Source: Nostoc sp. NMS4 | GTDB taxonomy: Bacteria; Cyanobacteriota; Cyanobacteriia; Cyanobacteriales; Nostocaceae | Assembly: GCF_017115095.1 (NCBI RefSeq) | Contig: NZ_JABXKI010000180.1 | Span: 23,212 to 57,227, forward strand | DNA: 34,016 bases | Reading direction: 5' to 3' | In this document: positions 1-7,225 of the stretch, piece after piece | How the letters are laid out: each line of letters starts with the position of its first letter | How positions within the stretch are numbered: the stretch's first letter is position 1 | Position numbers and translations under genes: made by a program | Notes under the pieces: generated by a model | Database searches by the model: none | The model's input: only the letters and a program-made list of their open reading frames with translations | Told to the model about the DNA's origin: nothing

Positions 1-1
1 C

Positions 2-1543
2 AAATTAGTGGCTGAAACTGCCAATTTCGGGGATAATTCCTCGGTAACAACCATCGCCCAAACGTCTAAAATTCCTGCAATCAATAGTGATACAAATGTC
101 CAACAGACAAACAGGATGTCTCAAGTAACATCTGTATCTCAGTTTTCAGATGTGCAGCCAACTGATTGGGCTTTTCAAGCACTCCAGTATTTAGTTGAGC
201 GTTATGGATGTATTGCGGGCTATCCAAATAGTACTTATCGGGGAAACCGCGCGATCGCTCGCTATGAATTTGCAGCAGGTTTAAATGCTTGTTTATCTCG
301 GATCAACGAGTTAATTGCAACAGCTACATCTGACTTAGTTACCAAACAAGACTTAATTACCCTACAAAGACTGCAAGAAGAATTTACTACTGAACTAGCA
401 ACTTTACGGGGTCGTGTTGATAATTTAGAATCTCGAACTGCGGAACTAGAAGCTAACCAGTTTTCCACAACTACAAAGCTTTCTGCGGAAGCTATTTTTG
501 TGATTACCAATGCCTTTCAAGGCTCAGTTAATAGTGATAACACAGTTTTTCAAGATAGAGTTCGCCTCGTTTTTAAAACTAGTTTTACAGGTAAAGACAC
601 TCTAAATACTCGTTTAACTGCTGGAAACACTACTACTTTGCAACTTCCTGGTGGTTCAGCCGAAGGTTTGCAAACCTTCAATCTTGCTCCTAGTAACAAC
701 AGCCTATCCGTAGATTGGCTCTCTTACTATTTTCCAGTTGGTAGCAAAATCGATGCTTATATAGGAGCAATAAACGGAGTATTTTTTGACTTTGTTCCGA
801 CTCTGAGTCCTTATCTGGATAGTGCCACAGGCGGCAGTCGCGCTTTGACAGAATTTGCTTCCTCTAGTCCTATCTACCGGATTGGTGGTGGTGCAGGTGG
901 AGGATTCAATTATCGATTAAGTGACCAATTGGTATTGAGCTTGGCTTACTTAGCAGGAGATCATGCCAATCCTCAGCCAGACAGTGGTTTTTTTAATGGT
1001 CAATACAGCGCATTTGGACAAATAGCATGGAACCCCAACAAAAACTCTGGCATTGGTTTGACATACATAAATGCCTACCAAAATCGGGGAGGAATATTCG
1101 ACCTCGGTAGTGGTTTTACACTTGTCGGAACACAACAAGCCAATACTCCATTTCAACGGACGATTACCAACTCCTACGGAGTCGAAGCCTTCTATAAATT
1201 TAGTCCTCGATTTGCAGTCAATGGGTTCTTTGGCTACACTAACGCTAAGAATCTGGCGGGTAGTGGTAGTGCAGATATTTGGTACTATGCTCTGGGATTG
1301 GCATTCCCAGATTTAGGTAAACAAGGCAACCTTGGTGGTGTTCTTGTGGGTGCAGAACCTTATCGGGGTGGTAATCCTGCACCTGCAAACGATTTATCCT
1401 TACATATTGAAGGCTTTTACAAGTATCAGCTTACAGATAACATTGCTATCACCCCTGGCGTAATTTGGATTACGGCTCCGGCTCAAAACAATGATAATCA
1501 GGATGCAGTAATTGGCACTGTAAGAACAACCTTCACCTTTTAA
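2..1543 (+). CDS. SLH-domain OprB-type outer-membrane porin (5' end outside window)
   Basis: Cyanobacterial outer-membrane porin of the carbohydrate-selective/iron-uptake type. The reading frame is open to the window edge; the first internal start (GTG at 8) has no signal peptide after it, so the true start and signal sequence lie upstream. Counting from the GTG, residues about 42-105 form one S-layer homology domain (FSDVQPTDWAFQAL, then GYPNSTYRGNRAIARYEFA), which in this family anchors the protein to peptidoglycan. Residues about 110-150 look like a short coiled coil (LVTKQDLITLQRLQEEF). The rest is Gly/aromatic-rich alternating beta-barrel sequence ending in TFTF, with the terminal aromatic residue usual for outer-membrane proteins. 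Passage of organosulfur solutes would be speculation from its neighbours. Family call is firm; solute unknown. Confidence 0.88.
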   Translation, partial: KLVAETANFGDNSSVTTIAQTSKIPAINSDTNVQQTNRMSQVTSVSQFSDVQPTDWAFQALQYLVERYGCIAGYPNSTYRGNRAIARYEFAAGLNACLSRINELIATATSDLVTKQDLITLQRLQEEFTTELATLRGRVDNLESRTAELEANQFSTTTKLSAEAIFVITNAFQGSVNSDNTVFQDRVRLVFKTSFTGKDTLNTRLTAGNTTTLQLPGGSAEGLQTFNLAPSNNSLSVDWLSYYFPVGSKIDAYIGAINGVFFDFVPTLSPYLDSATGGSRALTEFASSSPIYRIGGGAGGGFNYRLSDQLVLSLAYLAGDHANPQPDSGFFNGQYSAFGQIAWNPNKNSGIGLTYINAYQNRGGIFDLGSGFTLVGTQQANTPFQRTITNSYGVEAFYKFSPRFAVNGFFGYTNAKNLAGSGSADIWYYALGLAFPDLGKQGNLGGVLVGAEPYRGGNPAPANDLSLHIEGFYKYQLTDNIAITPGVIWITAPAQNNDNQDAVIGTVRTTFTF

Positions 1544-1549
1544 ATCATC

Positions 1550-1580
1550 TCAGCAACGTTAAAATTTTGAGCGTTGCTGA
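1550..1580 (+). terminator. Stem-loop terminator after the porin
   Basis: Perfect 9-bp inverted repeat, tcagcaacg (1550-1558) and cgttgctga (1572-1580), with a 13-nt AT-rich loop, followed by tttaaaat. It starts 7 nt after the porin stop codon. The short U-rich tail fits a rho-independent terminator. Confidence 0.55.
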
Positions 1581-1600
1581 TTTAAAATGTGAACTTTTTT

Positions 1601-1620
1601 TCACGCAGAGGCGCAGAGAG
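1601..1620. repeat. Dispersed 'cgcagaggcgcagagag' repeat
   Basis: Short G/A-rich block tcacgcagaggcgcagagag. Related blocks occur inside the element at 2967-3057 and at 28921-28975, so it belongs to a dispersed intergenic repeat family of this genome. Confidence 0.45.
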
Positions 1621-1682
1621 TAAGAGTTGAGAATGTTTTCATTTATTTAGATCACACTCTTACGTTCTTCACAACTATTAAC

Positions 1683-1728
1683 TAATTCGTAATTCGTAAT
1701 CGAATTCTTAACTACGAATTACGAATTA
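1683..1728. terminator. Perfect 16-bp hairpin between convergent genes
   Basis: Left arm taattcgtaattcgta (1683-1698) and its exact reverse complement tacgaattacgaatta (1713-1728), with a 14-nt loop. Each arm is built from tandem attcgta units, a known style of Nostoc short repeat. It lies just beyond the stop codon of the minus-strand membrane protein and 140 bp beyond the porin, so it could end transcription from both sides. There is no strong U tract. Confidence 0.5.
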
Positions 1729-1730
1729 TT

Positions 1731-2783
1731 CTAGCGTCCTTCACGATTCAAGCTCAGGGGTTGTTGTTCTTCAACTAGTGGCGGCACATCCTGCCAAAGG
1801 CTAATTCCATCGTATAATCCTGGAGCCATTAAGAATACTTGAACCCAAAGGATATTAAACCACCAGTAAAGCCCTTGGATAATATTTTCCTGACCTATTA
1901 GGGATACTGTCACCAGGTAAAACAAGACGGAAATTATTAAACTAACAACAGATGCAACTATGCCTTTTGTGGGCTGTGACAACTCTGTGAAAGGCCACAT
2001 ATTGAATTGCCAAACAAATCCTAAACCAACAGTTGTCCAAATAGCTGCAAAGGTTGGCCCTGTTGTTGTTGTAAACAAATCCAGCCCTAGCTGTTTTAAG
2101 AACAATTCGGTAATCAAAGTGAGTAACAAAATAATACCTGTATGTAGTAATCCTAAACGTGGCATTCCTAGTTCTAATTTGTTTAAAGGCCAACGTTCAA
2201 AGAAACTACCGAATACTGTTGAGCAAGGATACCAATACCAAGGAATGTAAAATGGTTGAAGTCCCCACATTTGCGGCAAAAAGGTGAGTGCAGGGGCAAT
2301 AAAGAAGATGGCAAAAAAGATATTGAGAAAGCCGCTCACTGGATGCCAGTTGCGTACTTCATCGGTGGTGACAATCGTGTTGTCAAAGAAGAACAAACTG
2401 GCGGCGGCGGCAATGATTGCTGTTTGTCCCCACAAGCCAACAGGTGTATCAGTGAGAATTGCTTTTGCAGAGATGATTTTCCAAACTTCTCCAGTTATGT
2501 AAACTAGTGCCAACAGCACTACTAAATTCACTGTTCCTCGTCCAAATCGGGTAGAAGAAAAGCGAGAACCTGGATAACCGCTGAGGGAGAAACCTAGATG
2601 CCACCACCAGACGAAGCATATAGTGATATAAGTCAACTTTGTTGATACATTTAGCTGAATAATTTGACCAAAGATGAGTTCAAAAATATAGCTAATGACA
2701 GCAATTATAGCAATGAAAAGCAGCCCCTTAAATGGCTGGCTTTTCCAAATGCTCCGCCTCTGGGTTGGGTTTGCAACGCTCAT
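1731..2783 (-). CDS. Multi-pass membrane protein of unknown function, 3' of the sfnG-sfnB block
   Basis: About 350 residues from the ATG at 2783; the frame continues to a TTG at 2792, but the ATG is more credible. I do not recognise the family. The protein is almost wholly hydrophobic, with roughly nine or ten membrane helices, and is rich in Trp/Tyr/Pro at helix ends: FVWWWHLGFSLSGYPGSRF near 60-80, PFYIPWYWYPC near 180-190, and a polar loop TTDEVRNWHPVSG near 140-155. There is no signal peptide, ATP-binding site or obvious transporter signature. It is in the same direction as sfnB, but 347 bp of repeats separate them, so co-transcription is uncertain. A transporter or membrane oxidoreductase linked to organosulfur use is possible from context only. 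Confidence 0.75.
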   Translation of the reverse strand: MSVANPTQRRSIWKSQPFKGLLFIAIIAVISYIFELIFGQIIQLNVSTKLTYITICFVWWWHLGFSLSGYPGSRFSSTRFGRGTVNLVVLLALVYITGEVWKIISAKAILTDTPVGLWGQTAIIAAAASLFFFDNTIVTTDEVRNWHPVSGFLNIFFAIFFIAPALTFLPQMWGLQPFYIPWYWYPCSTVFGSFFERWPLNKLELGMPRLGLLHTGIILLLTLITELFLKQLGLDLFTTTTGPTFAAIWTTVGLGFVWQFNMWPFTELSQPTKGIVASVVSLIISVLFYLVTVSLIGQENIIQGLYWWFNILWVQVFLMAPGLYDGISLWQDVPPLVEEQQPLSLNREGR

Positions 2784-2834
2784 AGTAATCAACTTAAATA
2801 ATGTTGGATTTATCAGGGGTAAAGCATTCTGGTA

Positions 2835-3103
2835 AATTTTGGATTTTAAATTTTGGATTTTGGATTGAATAATTACAAACCCAAAATTTCAAAAAATCTT
2901 TCAATTTTAGATTGGCGATCGCTTAGTTAAGCCGAACGAATCTATGAGCGTATTTTAGTTTGAAACAGGACTTACGCAAAATTATGAAAAAACGAACCAC
3001 AGAGGGCGCAGAGGACACGGAGAAATAAGAGTTTCAGAGAGTTCTTGCGTAAGTCCTATGAAAAATTTCCTAATCCAAAATCTAAAATCTAAAATCCAAA
3101 ATT
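2835..3103. repeat. 32-bp inverted repeats (30/32) enclosing a small element
   Basis: The block at 2835-2866 (built from attttggatttt units) and the block at 3072-3103 (aatccaaaatctaaaatc...) are reverse complements at 30 of 32 positions by hand alignment. They enclose the 91-bp element at 2967-3057. The same repeat family recurs at 31045-31101. This fills the 347-bp gap between the membrane protein and sfnB; I see no gene or clear promoter in it. Confidence 0.6.
2967..3057. mobile_element. 91-bp MITE-like element with 13-bp terminal inverted repeats
   Basis: Ends are aggacttacgcaa (2967-2979) and its exact reverse complement ttgcgtaagtcct (3045-3057). The interior carries the acgaaccacagagggcgcagag repeat type and has no reading frame. 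No convincing flanking duplication is visible. It is non-autonomous, if it was ever mobile. Confidence 0.55.
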
Positions 3104-3130
3104 GAGTCACCCCAATAGAGAATGCCGCAA

Positions 3131-4339
3131 TTACAACCAAGGATGGCGCGGGGGATAGACACCATTGAGGAAGTAGTTACCAACAGCGTAGTATTTCCAA
3201 CGTACAGGGTCGTGGAGTGTGTGAGCGCGAGCATTTCGCCAGTGGCGATTGTAGTTGAATTCCTCCAATGTGGACTTAGTACCTGCTAGTTCAAACAATT
3301 TGTTGGTAGCTAGTAATGCTGCTTCGGTAGCTAAGGCTTTGGCTTCGGCAACTGCGATCGATGCTTCAACTACTTTGGGTTCTTCTAAACCTGACTCGTT
3401 GGCGATATCAAGAAATTCACCTGCACGACGCAGCAATGCTTCAGAAGCGTGAACCTGAATTTGGACATTGCCTAAGTTGTACAGTGTCAGGGGGTCTTCA
3501 TAGCCTTTTTCTAAATTGCTGTCAACCCAAGGACGGGTATATTTACGGACAAAGTGGATGGTGTCACGGACTGCGGCTTTAGCAATTCCCACGTCTACGG
3601 CGGCTTGGATGATTTGCGCGATCGCACCCATTGGAGTAGCCCTTTCAAAGGCTAAGTAGTGCGGTATGACGTGTTCTGCTTTAACTTTGACATTTTCAAT
3701 AATGGTAGTGCCGCTAGCAGTGGTACGCTGTCCGAAGCTCGTCCAATCATCAAGTAGGGTTAATCCTTCGGCATCTCTTTCGACAAATGCCACCACTGTC
3801 TTACCATCTGGATTACTGGCAATGACAGGAACCCAATGTGCCAATAGTGCGCCAGCAGAGTAATATTTGCGTCCGTTGAGTAGGAAGTCAGATCCAGATG
3901 GTTCTAACTTTGTCTGAACATCGTTGACAGACTTAGTGCCAATTTCAGAGAAGGCGTTACCGAAGCGCTTGCCTTGTAGAGCTAAATCAAAGAAGAACTT
4001 TTTCTGCTCATCTGTGCCATCCAAGCGAACTGCTTCCACCATGTAGAGGTGGTTTTGGGGAATTTGACCGAGGCTAGAGTCAGCTTCGGAGATGATTTTA
4101 ACTACTTCTGCGAGGGTGGCACTTGATACAAAAGCACCGCCGTATTCTTTTGGAACTGTAATTCCCCACAATCCACTCTGGGAAAACTTTTCTACCTCTT
4201 CAGCAGGCAAACGCCGAGTTTGATCGCGTTCTGAGTCTCCCTTGGCAAACTCAGCTGCTAATTCGTGAGCGATCGCGATCGCTTCTTTGTCATCCCGAAT
4301 AATATACGCCTTCTGGTCAGTATTAATTACTGATGTCAT
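3131..4339 (-). CDS. sfnB: SfnB-type sulfur-acquisition oxidoreductase (acyl-CoA dehydrogenase fold)
   Basis: 402 residues, the usual length for the SfnB/DszC branch of flavin-dependent monooxygenases with an acyl-CoA dehydrogenase fold. The N-terminal helical domain contains GLWGITVPKEYGG (about 57-69), the typical active-site-cleft motif. The middle domain has GNAFSEIGTKSVND and LNGRKYYSAGALLAHW. The C-terminal helical bundle ends in HDPVRWKYYAVGNYFLNG, close to the family's conserved HDP...Y..G end. The start is supported by AAGGAG seven bases upstream of the ATG. In pseudomonads sfnB-like genes accompany sfnG in dimethyl sulfone use under sulfate limitation. Here it follows sfnG by 145 bp on the same strand. 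The exact reaction is not settled for the family. Confidence 0.87.
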   Translation of the reverse strand: MTSVINTDQKAYIIRDDKEAIAIAHELAAEFAKGDSERDQTRRLPAEEVEKFSQSGLWGITVPKEYGGAFVSSATLAEVVKIISEADSSLGQIPQNHLYMVEAVRLDGTDEQKKFFFDLALQGKRFGNAFSEIGTKSVNDVQTKLEPSGSDFLLNGRKYYSAGALLAHWVPVIASNPDGKTVVAFVERDAEGLTLLDDWTSFGQRTTASGTTIIENVKVKAEHVIPHYLAFERATPMGAIAQIIQAAVDVGIAKAAVRDTIHFVRKYTRPWVDSNLEKGYEDPLTLYNLGNVQIQVHASEALLRRAGEFLDIANESGLEEPKVVEASIAVAEAKALATEAALLATNKLFELAGTKSTLEEFNYNRHWRNARAHTLHDPVRWKYYAVGNYFLNGVYPPRHPWL

Positions 4340-4484
4340 GATAAAACTCCTTGATTGTGATTGAGTGACTCATAATCGCCACTACTATGAGACAATACGA
4401 AATCTTTATCTTTGATCTGGGGAGTGGGGATATTATCTAGAACAACTTCAATCCACAAAACCCACAAAGTATGTTGCTGCAAAT

Positions 4485-5582
4485 CTACACTCCAACCAAC
4501 TCATCAGCTGTCCGACGATTAGCTTTAAGTTCGCGCACAATTGGTATTACTGTCTTACCAAATGCTGGTAAATCATCTGTGTAGTGTAAGAAGCCAGCGA
4601 GAATTAGATCAACTCCTGCTTCATGGAACTGGCGAATCTTTTCAGCTACTTGTTCAGCCGTGCCAATCAAACCCGATCGGAAGCCGTCGTTATACTGCAC
4701 CAAGTCTTCAAAATTGGAATTCGCCCACATTCCCTGACGTTCACGAGTAGAAGATCCTGCCTGTTTCACCGCTTCGCCAAATCCTTTGACAGCTTCCACA
4801 TCAGCTTGGGCAATAATATCGCGCAATACTTCATGGGCTTCTGCTTCCGTATCTCGCACGATGATAAAGGAATTCAGACCAAACTTAATTGTGCGTCCTT
4901 CTTGACGAGCTAATTCAGATACTTCTGCAATCTGCTCTTTCACGCCTTCTATGGTATTGCCATTCATGAAATACCAATCAGAGACGCGGCCAGCCATGCG
5001 CCGTGCAGCCTTAGAGTTACCACCTTGGAATATCTCCGGGTGGGGATTCTGATTAATTGGTTTAGGCTTCACCCAACCGCCGTTAATACGGTAAAAGTCG
5101 CCCTTAAAGTGAAACTCATCTTCAGTCCACAAACCCTTGAGAACGCGGATAAATTCTTCTGAACGACGATAGCGTTCGTCATGGTCTAACCAATGTTCAC
5201 CATATATAGTGAATTCATCTTTGAACCAACCGCTAACTACATTCAGAGCAAACCGACCGTTAGAGAGAAAATCAATGCTAGCACCCATTTTGGCAACTAC
5301 TCCCGGATGCCACAATCCAGGGTGAACTGCTGCAATCAATTTCAATTTCTTGGTGACAGGAGCCAGAGCCGACACAGTTGTAAGTGCCTCTAGCTGGTAC
5401 TCAGCGCCATAGCTAGCGATAAATCTGGCTTGTGCTAGAGCATATTCAAATCCAACTTCTTCAGCTGTCTGAGCTAGTTGAGCATTATATTCGTAAGTCC
5501 AATCTGTGCGTTGGGGAATTTTACTAACAACTAACCCACCACTGACGTTGGGAATCCAGTACGCGAACTTAATATCTACCAT
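4485..5582 (-). CDS. sfnG: Dimethylsulfone monooxygenase SfnG (FMNH2-dependent LLM family)
   Basis: 365 residues, full length for SfnG. In this family reduced FMN supplied by a partner reductase oxidises dimethyl sulfone to methanesulfinate, the entry step to using its sulfur. Family features visible: FAYWIPNVSGGLVVSKIPQRTDW at the N terminus, FLSNGRFALNVVSGWFKDEF near 105-127, the flavin/phosphate-binding stretch HWLDHDERYRRSEEF near 130-145, and PEIFQGGNSKAARRMA near 183-198. The start ATG at 5582 has no clear Shine-Dalgarno. It is the first gene of the leftward arm, divergent from a related enzyme across a 570-bp control region. Substrate is inferred from family resemblance. No FMN reductase gene lies in the window. 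Confidence 0.88.
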   Translation of the reverse strand: MVDIKFAYWIPNVSGGLVVSKIPQRTDWTYEYNAQLAQTAEEVGFEYALAQARFIASYGAEYQLEALTTVSALAPVTKKLKLIAAVHPGLWHPGVVAKMGASIDFLSNGRFALNVVSGWFKDEFTIYGEHWLDHDERYRRSEEFIRVLKGLWTEDEFHFKGDFYRINGGWVKPKPINQNPHPEIFQGGNSKAARRMAGRVSDWYFMNGNTIEGVKEQIAEVSELARQEGRTIKFGLNSFIIVRDTEAEAHEVLRDIIAQADVEAVKGFGEAVKQAGSSTRERQGMWANSNFEDLVQYNDGFRSGLIGTAEQVAEKIRQFHEAGVDLILAGFLHYTDDLPAFGKTVIPIVRELKANRRTADELVGV

Positions 5583-6152
5583 AATTGTGCGTTTGTAATT
5601 GAAATTGCTTGTTTATTTGTCTAAGTTTGCAAGTGATGCAACAAAATCTAATTTGTCATCACTAACAAATCAGCTAAAACTTGATAGGGCAAAATTTTAG
5701 TCAAAATCGAAAGCTTGAGATTGGTTGCAAACTGCTTTGAGTTTACAAGTAGACAATTCTTTGATGGCAATAATATACCATAACTCGACTGTGCTACCGT
5801 AGTTTTTAATGAATCAGACTTTATCACAACAATTTTTCTGATGTCGTGACTCGATATACTTAAATTCCATTTCCATATTCCATTTTGGAATACTGCCCAA
5901 TTTTCCTGAGTATTTAATTATTTTTTATACTTGCTGGTTATTACCCTGATTCATTCAAAGCAATCAGGAATCAGACTCGACAAAGTATCGATACTATTCC
6001 ATATCGTGATAAATAAATGCTTCTCATCTGTCATCTGCAACTATACACAGCAGAAATAAATATGGTAGTGTGAACTACTAAATTACGGTAAAAATATGTA
6101 GCTACCGTAGTTTACTTAATGCCTCGTAAAAAAAAGCACAGGAAAAACATTT
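5583..6152. promoter_or_regulatory. 570-bp divergent control region, organosulfur block 1
   Basis: AT-rich, no gene. It holds many dyads: tattcca-ttt-tggaata (5876-5892), which contains a T-N11-A core like LysR sites; cctgatt-N10-aatcagg (5945-5968); the palindrome gtatcgatac (5985-5994); and tacggta-N12-taccgta (6084-6109). The 13-mer gctaccgtagttt occurs twice in direct orientation, at 5793-5805 and 6101-6113. Since the second gene of the rightward arm encodes a LysR-type protein, autogenous and divergent control from here is likely, but unproven. Confidence 0.6.
6084..6113. promoter_or_regulatory. Candidate operator TACGGTA-N12-TACCGTA
   Basis: Inverted heptamers at 6084-6090 and 6103-6109, about 40 bp before the start of the LLM gene. 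TACGGTA also appears at 5795-5801 (minus strand) and at 26218-26224 in the control region of the second organosulfur block. The recurrence suggests a shared regulator site. Confidence 0.4.
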
Positions 6153-7202
6153 ATGCCACTTCAGTTTGGAATTTGGTCGCCGGTCTGTGGTGGATGGTTG
6201 CGGGTTGTCAACCATGAAGCTAATTTATCCACCCAAGATTTGGTCAAGCTGGCAGTTGAGGCAGACGAGTTAGGTTATGACTTCTATTACATTCCTGAAC
6301 ATTACTTAAATGCAGTTCATGGGCCTAACTATAATGTCGCTGACGCTTGGATTACAGCAGCTTTAGCAAGTTTGAACACCAAGAATATCAAGATTGTTGC
6401 GGCTGTCCAAGCTGGTTTTAAACTACCTGCGGTAGTTGCCAATTTGAGTGCAAACATTCAAAATCAGCTTAGTAATGGCAGATTTGCTCTCAGTGGTATT
6501 GCAGGTTGGTGGAAGTTAGAAGTAGAAAGCTATGGAGATATCTGGCTACCTCACAGCGATCGCTACGCACGATTAGAAGAGTATATTGATGTAATTAAGG
6601 GGCTATGGACAGTTGAAGGCTTTAATTATGTTGGCAAATACTACACTATTAAGGGTGGTATTCTCCCAGATCAGCCGACACCAACACCACCGATTTTCAT
6701 TGCTGGGGAATCAGACAGGGCGATTAACCTAGCGGCTCGTCAGGGAGATTATCTATTTATCAACGCTGATGAACCAGAGAAAACGGCAGCATTGGTGCAG
6801 AAAGTGAAAAGATTGGCTAGCGATCGCTACGGTCGTCAGATTAAAGTAGCAATGAGTGCCTTTGCGATCGTTGGTGAACATACCGCCCAAGCCGAAGCCA
6901 GATTAGAAGCAATTTATCGTTCTGCCGATTGGCAACAAATCAAGTACTTTCAAGAGCAAATAGATCCGAATGTAGTTGCCCACAACAAACTAGATATCAG
7001 TCAAACCATTGAAGCCAATCTTGGTTTATCTGCTCAACTGGTTGGCGATCGCTATACTGTTATCAACCGCCTGAAAGAATACGAAGCCGTTGGCGTTGAC
7101 TTAATAGTACTGAAATTTGAATCTATGTGGGAAGACACTATTCGCTTCCACAAACTAGTTATTTCCGAATATAGACAGCAGAGTAGCTTAATTACCTTGT
7201 AA
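6153..7202 (+). CDS. SfnG-like LLM flavin-dependent monooxygenase (paralogue)
   Basis: 349 residues; FMN-dependent monooxygenase of the luciferase-like TIM-barrel family, in the SfnG/SsuD branch. It aligns by eye with the SfnG protein across the divergent promoter: FGIWSPVCGGWLRVV versus FAYWIPNVSGGLVVS; QLSNGRFALSGIAGWWKLE versus FLSNGRFALNVVSGWFKDE; HSDRYARLEEYIDVIKGLW versus HDERYRRSEEFIRVLKGLW; IFIAGESDRAINLAA versus IFQGGNSKAARRMAG. Divergence is large, so the substrate probably differs (another sulfone, sulfonate or sulfinate). AGGA lies a short distance upstream of the ATG. The LysR-fusion gene begins 23 bp after its stop, so the two are probably one transcript. Confidence 0.85.
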   Translation: MPLQFGIWSPVCGGWLRVVNHEANLSTQDLVKLAVEADELGYDFYYIPEHYLNAVHGPNYNVADAWITAALASLNTKNIKIVAAVQAGFKLPAVVANLSANIQNQLSNGRFALSGIAGWWKLEVESYGDIWLPHSDRYARLEEYIDVIKGLWTVEGFNYVGKYYTIKGGILPDQPTPTPPIFIAGESDRAINLAARQGDYLFINADEPEKTAALVQKVKRLASDRYGRQIKVAMSAFAIVGEHTAQAEARLEAIYRSADWQQIKYFQEQIDPNVVAHNKLDISQTIEANLGLSAQLVGDRYTVINRLKEYEAVGVDLIVLKFESMWEDTIRFHKLVISEYRQQSSLITL

Positions 7203-7225
7203 TTAAAAATCTTGCCTTACCTAGC

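Noticed and set aside
6119-6217. 32-codon frame MPRKKKHRKNIYATSVWNL... overlapping the start of the LLM gene, possibly a leader peptide
   Set aside because: It has no ribosome-binding site, lies in another frame over the gene start, and most of it is the LLM coding sequence read out of frame.
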